Below are positions 50,080 through 58,649 of a stretch of DNA of 64,000 nucleotides, piece by piece. The translations under genes and the position numbers were made by a program. Source of the stretch: Aalborgiella sp040079635 (GTDB lineage: Bacteria; Pseudomonadota; Gammaproteobacteria; Burkholderiales; Burkholderiaceae_C); assembly GCA_040079635.1 (NCBI GenBank), contig JBEBJY010000008.1, positions 1-64,000 of the forward strand, read 5' to 3'. Position 1 is the stretch's first letter; each line of letters opens with the position of its first letter. Below the pieces are notes generated by a model that was not told the origin of the DNA, ran no database searches, and saw only the letters and a list, made by a program, of their open reading frames with translations.

Positions 50080-51873
50080 ATGACATACCGCGCCCCCGTG
50101 AAAGACATGCTGTTTGATATGCAACATTTGGCAAATATTGAGCAAGTGGCGCAGTTGCCCGGTTTTGAAGATGCGGGTTATGACACGGCGCAAGCTGTGT
50201 TGGAAGAGTGCGCTAAATTCAGCGAAGGCGTGCTCAGCCCGCTGAATTGGGAGGGCGATAAAAACCCTTCTAGCTGGAAAAATGGCGTTGTCACGGCCAC
50301 GTCGGGTTTCAAAGAAGCCTACAAACAGTTTGCAGAAGGTGGCTGGCAAGGTTTGCAGCATCCGCAAGATTTTGGTGGTCAAGGCTTGCCCAAGACAATC
50401 GGCTCTGCCTGTGGCGAAATGCTGAATTCTGCCAACATGAGCTTTGCTTTGTGCCCTTTGCTCAGCGATGGCGCCATTGAAGCGTTGCTAACAGCGGGTT
50501 CGGACGACTTGAAAGCCATTTACCTAGAAAACTTGATCAGCGGTAAATGGACAGGCACCATGAATCTGACCGAGCCACAGGCCGGTAGCGATTTGGCAGC
50601 AGTTCGTACCCGTGCAGAGCCACAAGCGGACGGCAGCTACAAAGTGTTTGGCACCAAGATTTTCATCACCTGGGGTGAGCATGACATGGCTGAGAACATC
50701 ATCCATTTGGTGCTGGCTCGCGTGGTTGGCGCGCCTGAGGGTGTAAAAGGTATCAGCCTGTTTGTCGTGCCTAAATTCATGGTGAACAAAGACGGTTCAT
50801 TGGGTGCGCGCAACGACGTGCATTGCGTCAGTATCGAGCACAAAATGGGCATCAAAGCCAGCCCTACAGCTGTGTTGCAGTTTGGCGACCACGGTGGTGG
50901 CGTTGGTTACCTCGTGGGTCAAGAGAACCGCGGTTTAGAGTACATGTTCATCATGATGAACGCAGCGCGTTTTGGCGTGGGTGTGCAGGGCATTGCGATT
51001 GCAGAACGCGCCTACCAAAAAGCCGTGCAGTTTGCCAAAGACCGGGTGCAGAGCCGTCCGGTCGATGGTTCTTTGCCAACAAGTGGCGCCATTATTCATC
51101 ACCCCGACGTTAAACGCATGCTTATGACCATGCGCGCCTACACTGAAGGCTGCCGCGCTATGGCGATCAGCTCTGCAGCTGCTTACGACGCTTCGCACCA
51201 TCACCCCGATGCTGAAGTGCGCAAACAAAACTTGGCGTTTTACGAGTTCATGGTGCCGCTGATCAAAGGTTACAGCACCGAGATGAGCTTAGAGGTAACC
51301 AGCCTTGGCGTGCAAGTCCACGGTGGTATGGGGTTCATTGAAGAAACCGGTGCTGCGCAGTATTACCGTGATGCCAAGATTTTGACGATTTACGAAGGCA
51401 CAACAGCGATTCAAGCCAACGATTTGGTAGGTCGTAAAACGGCGCGTGATGGTGGTCAAACCGCCAAAGGTATCGCTGCCCAAATTGAGGTGACGGAAGC
51501 TGAGTTAGCGAAAAGTGGCAGCATAGCCGCCAAGGCAGTGCTGAAACACCTTACCGCAGCACGTTTGGCGTTCATCGATGTAGTCAACTTCGTGGCGGGC
51601 AATACCAAAGCATCGCCGAACGCTGTATTCTCAGGTAGCGTGCCTTATTTGATGTTAGCTGGAAACTTGATGGCGGGCTGGCAAATGGCTCGCAGCTTGT
51701 TGGTTGCCGAAAGTCAAATCGCATCTGGTGCTGACGATGCTGCTTTCATGCAAGCCAAAATCATCACCGCTCAGTTTTACGCTGAGCATTTGCTGTGCAA
51801 AGTGCCTGGTATGCGAGGCAGCATCGTGGATGGTGCTGCGTCCGTGACAGCACTCGCGCTTGAATCGTTTTAA
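50080..51873 (+). CDS. Acyl-CoA dehydrogenase
   Basis: A 597-residue flavoenzyme, longer than the usual 380, with an N-terminal helical extension (APVKDMLFDMQHLANIEQV) and an extra C-terminal domain, like the large acyl-CoA dehydrogenase/DmdC-type class. TGTMNLTEPQAGSDLAAVRT is the flavin-site motif, and the catalytic Glu is expected in LTIYEGTTAIQANDL. It starts 57 bp after etfA and is probably co-expressed. Chain-length preference is unknown. Confidence 0.92.
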   Translation: MTYRAPVKDMLFDMQHLANIEQVAQLPGFEDAGYDTAQAVLEECAKFSEGVLSPLNWEGDKNPSSWKNGVVTATSGFKEAYKQFAEGGWQGLQHPQDFGGQGLPKTIGSACGEMLNSANMSFALCPLLSDGAIEALLTAGSDDLKAIYLENLISGKWTGTMNLTEPQAGSDLAAVRTRAEPQADGSYKVFGTKIFITWGEHDMAENIIHLVLARVVGAPEGVKGISLFVVPKFMVNKDGSLGARNDVHCVSIEHKMGIKASPTAVLQFGDHGGGVGYLVGQENRGLEYMFIMMNAARFGVGVQGIAIAERAYQKAVQFAKDRVQSRPVDGSLPTSGAIIHHPDVKRMLMTMRAYTEGCRAMAISSAAAYDASHHHPDAEVRKQNLAFYEFMVPLIKGYSTEMSLEVTSLGVQVHGGMGFIEETGAAQYYRDAKILTIYEGTTAIQANDLVGRKTARDGGQTAKGIAAQIEVTEAELAKSGSIAAKAVLKHLTAARLAFIDVVNFVAGNTKASPNAVFSGSVPYLMLAGNLMAGWQMARSLLVAESQIASGADDAAFMQAKIITAQFYAEHLLCKVPGMRGSIVDGAASVTALALESF

Positions 51874-51901
51874 AATTAAAAGTAGATATTTAAATATTCA
51901 T

Positions 51902-51950
51902 TTGCTATATTATTAATAGCTAATTAGGCAATAAATACGCCGACTAGAGG
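51902..51950 (+). repeat. Dispersed palindromic repeat, before the nitronate monooxygenase gene
   Basis: Hairpin GCTATATTATTAATAGC, then TAATTA and GGCAATAAATACGCCGAC with TAGAGG. It lies between the acyl-CoA dehydrogenase stop codon and the next start. Confidence 0.88.
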
Positions 51951-51995
51951 TCAATTTCACCCTGTTTTTAGTGTAAATCTACTATTGGAGACTGT

Positions 51996-52961
51996 ATGTC
52001 AAGATTGCCAGGAGCCCTGAACAATTTACCGCTGCCTATCATCGGCTCACCGCTGTTCATCATCAGCAACCCCAAGCTCGTGATTGCCCAGTGTATTGCT
52101 GGTGTGGTCGGCTCCATGCCGGCGCTCAATGCACGGCCTGCCGAGCAATTGGAAGACTGGCTGATTGAAATCACCGAAGCCCTAGCGGCCTACAACAAAG
52201 CAAATCCAGACAAGCCGGCTGCGCCTTTTGCCATCAACCAAATTGTGCACAAGTCCAATGACCGCTTGGAGCATGACATGCAAATGTGCGTCAAATACAA
52301 AGTGCCCATCATCATCACCAGCTTGGGTGCGCGTGAAGACATCAACGCTGCCGCCCACAGCTACGGTGGCGTGGTGCTGCACGACATCATCAACAACAAG
52401 CATGCCCGCAAAGCCATTGAAAAAGGCGCTGATGGCTTGATAGCCGTCGCCGCAGGCGCAGGCGGTCACGCCGGTGTGAAAAGCCCCTTTGCTCTGATTC
52501 AAGAAATTCGCCAGTGGTTTGATGGCCCGATTGCATTGAGCGGCTCTATTTCAACAGGTTCTGCCGTCCTAGCCGCCCAAGCCATGGGTGCAGACTTCGC
52601 CTACATTGGCTCCGCTTTCATTGCCACTGAAGAAGCGCGTGCCGCAGACGCCTATAAGCAGTCGATTGTCGACAGCAACTCTGACGACATCGTTTACAGC
52701 AACTTGTTCACAGGTGTGCATGGCAATTACCTCGCGCCATCTATTCGCAACGCGGGCATGGATCCTGATAATTTAGAAGTCAGCGACCCAAGCAAAATGA
52801 ATTTTGGCGGGGACAAGTCCAAAGCGTGGAAAGATATTTGGGGATGTGGTCAAGGTATCGGCGCGATTACCAAGGTACAAAAGACGGCAGACTATGTGGC
52901 GCAGCTGAAGCGCGAATATCACGAAGCGCGCACTAAGCTGATGCAGCGTGAATATGCCTGA
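51996..52961 (+). CDS. Nitronate monooxygenase (2-nitropropane dioxygenase family)
   Basis: A 321-residue FMN enzyme of TIM-barrel fold. PIIGSPLFIISNPKLVIAQC is the N-terminal motif and IAVAAGAGGHAG the phosphate-binding loop. ISTGSAVLAAQAMGADFAYI continues the barrel. It oxidises alkyl nitronates, protecting from propionate-3-nitronate. GGAG precedes the ATG (attggagactgt). It ends near the convergent bd oxidase genes. Confidence 0.9.
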   Translation: MSRLPGALNNLPLPIIGSPLFIISNPKLVIAQCIAGVVGSMPALNARPAEQLEDWLIEITEALAAYNKANPDKPAAPFAINQIVHKSNDRLEHDMQMCVKYKVPIIITSLGAREDINAAAHSYGGVVLHDIINNKHARKAIEKGADGLIAVAAGAGGHAGVKSPFALIQEIRQWFDGPIALSGSISTGSAVLAAQAMGADFAYIGSAFIATEEARAADAYKQSIVDSNSDDIVYSNLFTGVHGNYLAPSIRNAGMDPDNLEVSDPSKMNFGGDKSKAWKDIWGCGQGIGAITKVQKTADYVAQLKREYHEARTKLMQREYA

Positions 52962-52973
52962 TTCATCAGCCAA

Positions 52974-53975
52974 TCAATAAGTCAGTTCCCTCGCCTTGCC
53001 CCAAAACACACGGTACATAAAGACTGTGTAGCCGATGATGGCTGGCAGGGTGATGGCCACGCCTACGAACAAAATTGTCAACGACTCAGTGGCACTGGCG
53101 GCTTGCCAGACAGACATGCGGTCGATCACGATGTAGGGGAACAAGCTGTAGGCTAGTCCGAAAAACGCCATGATGAAGATCAGAACTGTAGACGCAAACA
53201 CTATCCAGCCATAGCCTGCTTGCACGACTTTGGGGCTTGCTAAAACGTGCTTGATGGCAAAGAAGGCGGCCACGCATATCATTGGAATCGGCAGGAGTGC
53301 AAACAGCTCTGGAAACGAAAACCACTTGGCAAAAACCGTTGCGCTGACCATGGGTGTGGCCAATGAAATGCCTGCAAGTGCCAAGCCCATAGGCCAAAGG
53401 ACTTTTTGCCCCCAGACTGCAGCCTTGGCTTGCAAGTCGTCGCTAGTTTTCATGATCAGCCAGCCAGCGCCAAGCATGGCGTAGGCGGCAGGTAGCGTCA
53501 AGGCAATGCCCGCGCTGAAAAGCAGGGGCCACAGCGTGTCACCAAAACCGGTGATGTAGCTGCCCAGCATCCAGCCTTGTGAAACGGCCATCACGTACGA
53601 GCCTACTGCGAAAATGCGGTTCCAAAGTGGTTTATGGATGGCGGGTGCTTTGACCCGAAAATCAAATGCCACACCGCGCAAAATCAAGCCAATCAGCATG
53701 ATGGCGACGGGTAAATACAAAGCTGTGAGCACCACGCCGTGCGCCAGTGGAAAGGCTGTGAGCAGCACGCCCACCCCCAGTACCAGCCAGGTTTCGTTGG
53801 CATCCCAAAAAGGGCCAATGCTGGAGATCATCACGTCTTTGTCGGCGTCGCTGGCAAAGGGCAACAAAATGCCCACACCGATGTCGTAGCCGTCCAGCAC
53901 CACGTAAATCAGCAGTGCCAAACCCATCACGGCCATGAAAATCAGGGGGGCGAGGTAGCTCCAGGTTAGTTCCAT
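52974..53975 (-). CDS. cydB: Cytochrome bd-type ubiquinol oxidase subunit II (CIO type)
   Basis: A 333-residue membrane subunit from the ATG of MELTWSYLAPLIFM, 1 bp after the cydA stop codon; the longer frame to 54026 overlaps cydA and is rejected. YVVLDGYDIGVGILLPF is the family N-terminal signature, and WDANETWLVLGVGVLL follows. About eight membrane spans are visible. It pairs with CydA to reduce O2 to water with quinol, without pumping protons. Confidence 0.95.
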   Translation of the reverse strand: MELTWSYLAPLIFMAVMGLALLIYVVLDGYDIGVGILLPFASDADKDVMISSIGPFWDANETWLVLGVGVLLTAFPLAHGVVLTALYLPVAIMLIGLILRGVAFDFRVKAPAIHKPLWNRIFAVGSYVMAVSQGWMLGSYITGFGDTLWPLLFSAGIALTLPAAYAMLGAGWLIMKTSDDLQAKAAVWGQKVLWPMGLALAGISLATPMVSATVFAKWFSFPELFALLPIPMICVAAFFAIKHVLASPKVVQAGYGWIVFASTVLIFIMAFFGLAYSLFPYIVIDRMSVWQAASATESLTILFVGVAITLPAIIGYTVFMYRVFWGKARELTY

Positions 53976-53976
53976 A

Positions 53977-55353
53977 TCATTGTCCTTGTGGTACCGGAAT
54001 CGGTGCAATCGTATCGGTATCTGCATCGGCCAGCTTGGGCGGATGCTCAGCCATGTACTTCAGCACGCTGATGTAGGCGGCCAGCAACATCAGGTAGACC
54101 GCCAAGTAGGTTACGAACGTCACCATCACCATGGGCGATGAATGCTGGGTGACTACATCGGCCGTTTTGAGCAAACCATAGACAATGAAAGGCTGGCGAC
54201 CAATCTCAGTTACGTACCAGCCCGCCAGCGTGGCCACCCAGCCTGAGAAGGTCATGGCAGCCAAAAGATAAAGCTGCGATTTGGCCAAGATTTTTTTATC
54301 GCGCAACAAAGTCCAGGCACTGCTCCAAGCCACGGCCAGCATCAAAAAGCCCAAACCCACCATGATGCGAAAAGCCCAAAAAACGGGTGCCACAGGTGGG
54401 TGCTTGCCTTCAAACTCGTTGAGGCCTTTGATTTCGCCCTCGGGGTCGTGCAGCAAAATCAGGCTGGCGGCTTTGGGGATTTCGATGGCGTAGAGGGTTT
54501 TCTTTTCCTTTTCGCTCGGGAAGCCAAACAGTGTCAGCGGCGCGCCTTTTTCTGTATTCCAAATGCCTTCAATGGCGGCAATCTTGGCGGGCTGATGTTT
54601 CAAAGTGTTGAGACCATGCGCATCGCCCATCAAAATCTGCAGCGGAATGGCGATACTGGCTGCGATGATGGCCGTGTGCAGTGCTTTGCGCGTACCGGCA
54701 GTGGCGGTGCCTTTGATGATCTGCCAAGCGCTCATGCCGGCCATCAAAAACGAGGCCGTCAGCATGGACGCCAGCAGCATGTGTCCAAAACGGTAAGGGA
54801 AGGAGGGGTTGAAGACCACGGCAAACCAGTCTTTGGCAAAGAACTTGCCGTCTATGATCTCGTAACCCGCCGGGGTTTGCATCCAGGAGTCCAGGCTCAG
54901 TATCCAAAACGCCGACATGGTCGTGCCAATGGCGACCATCACGGTTGCCAGCAGGTGGATGCGTTTGGAGACGCGGTTGCGGCCAAACAGCATGATGCCC
55001 AAGAAAGTCGCTTCCAAAAAGAAGGCGGTCAGCACCTCGTAGCCGAGCAGCGGGCCGGATATGTTCCCCGTTTTTTCCATGAAACCCGGCCAGTTGGTGC
55101 CAAACTGGAAGCTCATGGTGATGCCAGAAACCACACCCAGTGCAAAGGTTAATGCAAAGACCTTGGTCCAAAAATAGTAGGCTTCCTCCCAAGCGTTTGA
55201 TGCCGTGGTGGCCAGTCCGTCGTTTTGGGTTGCCATCACGCGAATGCGGAAAAACAGCAGCAGCCAGCACATCGCAATCGTGATAGTGGGGAACAGGATG
55301 TGAAAACTCATGTTCGCCGCAAACTGCAGCCGAGACAAAATCAGGGTGTCCAT
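53977..55353 (-). CDS. cydA: Cytochrome bd-type ubiquinol oxidase subunit I (CIO type)
   Basis: A 458-residue subunit carrying haems. The start RLQFAANMSFHILFP has the conserved haem-ligand His. The quinol loop is the short form: MGDAHGLNTLKHQPAK, then AAIEGIWNTEKGAPL, as in cyanide-insensitive oxidases (CioA), and not the long E. coli Q-loop. No cydX-like small gene is visible after cydB. It follows the GbsR/MarR regulator by 56 bp on the same strand and is likely controlled by it. Confidence 0.95.
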   Translation of the reverse strand: MDTLILSRLQFAANMSFHILFPTITIAMCWLLLFFRIRVMATQNDGLATTASNAWEEAYYFWTKVFALTFALGVVSGITMSFQFGTNWPGFMEKTGNISGPLLGYEVLTAFFLEATFLGIMLFGRNRVSKRIHLLATVMVAIGTTMSAFWILSLDSWMQTPAGYEIIDGKFFAKDWFAVVFNPSFPYRFGHMLLASMLTASFLMAGMSAWQIIKGTATAGTRKALHTAIIAASIAIPLQILMGDAHGLNTLKHQPAKIAAIEGIWNTEKGAPLTLFGFPSEKEKKTLYAIEIPKAASLILLHDPEGEIKGLNEFEGKHPPVAPVFWAFRIMVGLGFLMLAVAWSSAWTLLRDKKILAKSQLYLLAAMTFSGWVATLAGWYVTEIGRQPFIVYGLLKTADVVTQHSSPMVMVTFVTYLAVYLMLLAAYISVLKYMAEHPPKLADADTDTIAPIPVPQGQ

Positions 55354-55409
55354 GGTGTGTCCTTGTGCGTAATTTGACGCTAATTTGCGATAACTTTTCG
55401 ACTACTCTG

Positions 55410-55985
55410 TTATTTCCGACCAGCGCCCGTGATGCGGTCTTTGAATTCCAGCACTTTGGTTACTGTCGAACCCATGCCCATCAGCTGTTTTGCTGTTTCG
55501 GGGGCAAGTTTTTGGACATCGTCAAACCAAGTCATCAATTTGTCGATTAAGTCGTGCATCTCGCGCATGCGGGCTTGGGCATGTTGTTCTTCGCTGCTTA
55601 CAGGTTCTTCCAGCAGCGCCATGCGCAGCATGGACAGTGTCGGTTCAATCTCACGGCGGCGGCGTTCTTCAGCCAGAGCTCTGAAAATCTCCCACACATC
55701 GGCGGGTGCTTCAAAGTATTCACGGCGGTCGCCGGTTTGGTGAGTGAGTTTGACGAGTCGCCATGACTGCAGCTCTTTCAGCCCCATGCTGACGTTAGAG
55801 CGTGAAAACGCTAGGCTTTCTGCGATTTCATCCGCATTCAGCGCCCGCTTGGAGATAAAAATCAAGGCATAAATCTGCCCCACCGTGCGGTTGATGCCCC
55901 ATTTGCTGCCCATTTCACCGAAGTGGGCGACGAATTGGCGATTAAGCGGCGGAAGTGTGGAGGTGGGGAAATCTGACATACGCAT
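55410..55985 (-). CDS. GbsR/MarR-type transcriptional regulator
   Basis: A 191-residue winged-helix regulator. WGINRTVGQIYALIFISKRA, then ADEIAESLAFSRSNVSMGLKEL form the HTH; GDRREYFEAPADVW is the wing, with a helical dimer tail after it. The pattern fits the GbsR/MarR branch. It precedes cydA-cydB and carries a perfect 28-bp palindrome 17 bp before its ATG, so it is likely autoregulated and may control the oxidase. Confidence 0.88.
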   Translation of the reverse strand: MRMSDFPTSTLPPLNRQFVAHFGEMGSKWGINRTVGQIYALIFISKRALNADEIAESLAFSRSNVSMGLKELQSWRLVKLTHQTGDRREYFEAPADVWEIFRALAEERRRREIEPTLSMLRMALLEEPVSSEEQHAQARMREMHDLIDKLMTWFDDVQKLAPETAKQLMGMGSTVTKVLEFKDRITGAGRK

Positions 55986-56001
55986 ATTGTCTGGTATTTC
56001 T

Positions 56002-56029
56002 TGAATTTTCAGTAATTACTGAAAATTCA
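56002..56029. promoter_or_regulatory. Perfect 28-bp palindrome upstream of the GbsR/MarR gene
   Basis: TGAATTTTCAGTAA (56002-56015) is the exact reverse complement of TTACTGAAAATTCA (56016-56029), without a gap. It lies just before the regulator start codon. A second, weaker dyad TAAGGG-TATT-CCCTTA lies at 56043-56058. Confidence 0.85.
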
Positions 56030-56092
56030 GCAGACTGATTTATAAGGGTATTCCCTTAATTCATAGGCTTGCATCTTTGGAAGCAAGCTTTA

Positions 56093-56112
56093 TACTGTAC
56101 AAATTATCAGTA
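56093..56112. promoter_or_regulatory. LexA-box-like site TACTG-N10-CAGTA
   Basis: TACTG (56093-56097) and CAGTA (56108-56112) match both arms of the SOS box consensus, with TACAAATTAT between. It lies about 150 bp upstream of the Y-family polymerase start, with a dispersed repeat in the gap. Confidence 0.6.
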
Positions 56113-56139
56113 TTAATTATGAATTTCTACTTGAATATT

Positions 56140-56188
56140 TGCTATTAATTTAATAGCACTTTAGGCAATAAATACGCCGGCTAGAGGC
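56140..56188 (+). repeat. Dispersed palindromic repeat, before the Y-family polymerase
   Basis: A consensus-perfect copy: GCTATTAATTTAATAGC, then ACTTTA and GGCAATAAATACGCCGGC with TAGAGGC. It separates the LexA-like box from the polymerase gene. Confidence 0.92.
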
Positions 56189-56230
56189 GTATTTTGATGC
56201 TTAATTGCTCATTTTAAGATCAATCAAATC

Positions 56231-56250
56231 GTTTTCACCAGTTTTCACCA
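56231..56250 (+). repeat. Tandem 10-bp duplication GTTTTCACCA x2
   Basis: Two exact direct copies lie directly before the polymerase ATG at 56259. They may alter translation initiation, since no purine-rich ribosome site is seen between them and the ATG. Confidence 0.7.
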
Positions 56251-56258
56251 GTCTTCAT

Positions 56259-57557
56259 ATGCTACGTACGCTTTTTGTCGATTTCAACTCATATTTTGCC
56301 TCGGTCGAGCAGCAAATCAACCCGGCCTTACGCGGCCGACCCGTGGGTGTGGTGCCTGTGATGGCGGAGTCATCTTGTTGCATTGCAGCCAGTTATGAGG
56401 CCAAAGCTTTTGGCATCAAAACTGGCACAGGCGTGGCGGAGGCGCGTCGGTTATGCCCGGAAATTGTGCTGATTGTGGGGCAGCACGAGGTCTATGTAGA
56501 CTTTCACCAGCGGGCGGTGGCAGCGGTGGAACGCATTGCACCGGTGCGCCAGGTGATGAGCATTGATGAGATGGAGTGCGAGTTGACGGGCAGCTGGCGG
56601 GAGCGTGATAAAGCGATCGACATCGCCCACCACATCAAAAAAGAGCTGCAGCGTACGCTGGGTGAATGCATGCGCAGCTCAATTGGGATTGCACCCAACA
56701 CGCTGCTGGGCAAATTGGCCTCTGACATGAAAAAGCCGAACGGTCTGACCGTGCTGGAGCAGGCGGATATTCCAGCCAAGTTGCTGCACCTCAAGCCCTC
56801 GGCCATCACCGGCGTGGGCCCGCGCATGACGCAGCGACTGGAACGGGTCGGCATCGTCACCATGGCTGATTTGTACGCCGCCCCGCGCGATGTGTTGCAC
56901 ACCGTGTGGGGCGGTGTGGGTGGCACCGAGATGTACGATAAACTGCGTGGCCAGTGGTATGAACCAAGGGTAACCGTGCCGCGTACACTGGGGCACTCAC
57001 ACGTGTTACCGCCCGATATGCGCAACGCTGAGGGGGCATGGAATGTGTTGAACCGTCTGACCCAAAAGGCAGCTATGCGGCTACGTAAGCAAGGGTTTTA
57101 TGCTATGGGCATGGCAGTACATGTGCAGGGAAGGCGTGTCGCTGGTTACAAGGCAGGTGGTCAGCAGGAGGCGAGTTTTTGCGAAACGCAGGACACCGCT
57201 TTTTTGCTGCGCGTGTTGGCTCGTTTGTGGAGTCGTGGCTTGGCCTTGTTTCCACGCCCCGTAGCCGTGGGCATGACCTTGTTTGGCTTGGTACCTGCAT
57301 CGCAGCACACGCCCACCCTCTTTGAAACAAAGTTTGAGCACCAGCTTGGTGCTTCGGATGCACCAAGTTTGAGTTCTTTGGCCAGTGCACCGCGAGCGCC
57401 CCTGGGTGACCGAGCGCGCTTGTCCGCAACCATCGACAACATCAACCGCCAATACGGCAAAAACGCGCTGTATTTTGCCAGCGCGCATGGGGCGCTCAAT
57501 CATGCGCCCATGCGGATTGCTTTCAATCGAATTCCTGATATTGAGACCGAGCGCTAA
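56259..57557 (+). CDS. Y-family DNA polymerase (DinB/UmuC-like)
   Basis: A 432-residue translesion polymerase. LFVDFNSYFASVEQQ has the catalytic Asp (residue 8), and SIDEMECEL has the paired acidic residues D103-E104. SSIGIAPNTLLGKLASDMKK and the helix-hairpin-helix segment ITGVGPRMTQRLERVGI follow. The C-terminal part extends beyond the little-finger domain with a low-complexity tail. The start is the ATG giving MLRTLFVDF; an in-frame ATG at 56205 is less likely. It stands alone, so it is neither umuDC nor the imuA-imuB-dnaE2 cassette. A LexA-like box upstream suggests SOS control. Confidence 0.88.
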   Translation: MLRTLFVDFNSYFASVEQQINPALRGRPVGVVPVMAESSCCIAASYEAKAFGIKTGTGVAEARRLCPEIVLIVGQHEVYVDFHQRAVAAVERIAPVRQVMSIDEMECELTGSWRERDKAIDIAHHIKKELQRTLGECMRSSIGIAPNTLLGKLASDMKKPNGLTVLEQADIPAKLLHLKPSAITGVGPRMTQRLERVGIVTMADLYAAPRDVLHTVWGGVGGTEMYDKLRGQWYEPRVTVPRTLGHSHVLPPDMRNAEGAWNVLNRLTQKAAMRLRKQGFYAMGMAVHVQGRRVAGYKAGGQQEASFCETQDTAFLLRVLARLWSRGLALFPRPVAVGMTLFGLVPASQHTPTLFETKFEHQLGASDAPSLSSLASAPRAPLGDRARLSATIDNINRQYGKNALYFASAHGALNHAPMRIAFNRIPDIETER

Positions 57558-57608
57558 TTTCTAAAGCCTGCTAATCAAGGGAAAACACCGAGGCAGAAGG
57601 TGAAAAAC

Positions 57609-57616
57609 TGTATACA
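57609..57616. promoter_or_regulatory. TGTATACA palindrome upstream of the amino-acid ABC operon
   Basis: It is embedded in CTGTATACAAG, with a partial second site TTGCATACAAA near 57713. Such sites resemble GntR/HutC-type operators, but no GntR gene is adjacent. Confidence 0.35.
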
Positions 57617-57793
57617 AGATAAATGGAAATCACATGATAATGAAAAACTTTTAAGCCTGTTTGGCCTACTTTTTAGGCTATTTGAGCAGAACAGGTCAAA
57701 AGTTGGCATTTATATTGCATACAAAAATACCCAAGTCGCCTAATTTTTATCTTTTGCTTTTCATCTTCTCTTACATCTATCAGGAGCTTTGCC

Positions 57794-58603
57794 ATGACAT
57801 CTTTTAAAAGAACTTTCTTGAAACACACCTTGGCCATGACCGCTGTGAGCGTGTCTGCCCTGCTCGGTATGAGCGCAGCCAGCGCGCAAAGTGCTTTGGA
57901 TGATGTGATGAAGGCCAAAGAAATCAAAATTGGTGTCCCGACTGACTTTCCACCTTATGGTTTCGTTGGTACAGACCTCAAACCACAAGGTCTGGATATT
58001 GATATGGGTTTGTACATTGGCCAAAAGTTGGGCGTGAAGGTAGAGCTGGTTCCCGTGAGCAGCGCCAACCGCATCGCCTATCTACAGACTAAAAAAGCCG
58101 ATCTGGTCATTTCCACCCTCGGTAAAAATCCAGAACGCGAGCGCGTGATCGACTTCACCGCTGCTTACTCACCGTTTTTTCAAGCTGTGTTTGCAGCCAA
58201 ATCCGTCAGCATCAAGAGTTTTACCGATTTGGCGGGCAAGAGTATTGGCGTGACACGCGGTGCGATTGAAGACCAAGAGCTGACCAAGCTGGCCCCTAGC
58301 AGCGCGGATGTGAAGCGTTATGAAGACAACAACGCCACGGTGTCCTCCTTCGTCGCGGGTCAAGTGCAAGCCATTGCCACTGGCGCATCGGTCGCTGGCA
58401 ACATGATGGCCAAAAACCCACAGCTGGCGACAGAGTACAAACTGCTGTTGAAAGATTCACCCAACTTCATTGGCGTGGGCAAGGGTGAAGACAAACTACG
58501 CCTGAAGGTCAATGAGATCATTGCTGAAGCGAAAAAATCAGGTGACCTCGACAAAATGGCCAACAAATGGCTGGGTCGTCCAGCGGGTGATTTGCCGCAA
58601 TAA
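57794..58603 (+). CDS. Amino-acid ABC transporter, periplasmic binding protein
   Basis: A 269-residue family 3 solute-binding protein. The signal peptide ends in AASA (about residue 32). KIGVPTDFPPYGFVGTDLKP, then QGLDIDMGLYIG and NRIAYLQTKKADLVISTLGK are typical of polar amino acid binders. CAGGAG precedes the ATG. It is the first gene of a four-gene importer that converges with the allantoin operon; a purine breakdown product could be the ligand. Confidence 0.92.
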   Translation: MTSFKRTFLKHTLAMTAVSVSALLGMSAASAQSALDDVMKAKEIKIGVPTDFPPYGFVGTDLKPQGLDIDMGLYIGQKLGVKVELVPVSSANRIAYLQTKKADLVISTLGKNPERERVIDFTAAYSPFFQAVFAAKSVSIKSFTDLAGKSIGVTRGAIEDQELTKLAPSSADVKRYEDNNATVSSFVAGQVQAIATGASVAGNMMAKNPQLATEYKLLLKDSPNFIGVGKGEDKLRLKVNEIIAEAKKSGDLDKMANKWLGRPAGDLPQ

Positions 58604-58649
58604 GTTGACTTGTCTTAGAACAGATTTTCTAGCTTTCTAGCTGATTGAC

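Noticed and set aside
54400..55152. A 250-codon plus-strand open frame over cydA.
   Set aside because: It is a shadow of the conserved oxidase gene with a His/Arg-rich, non-protein-like composition.
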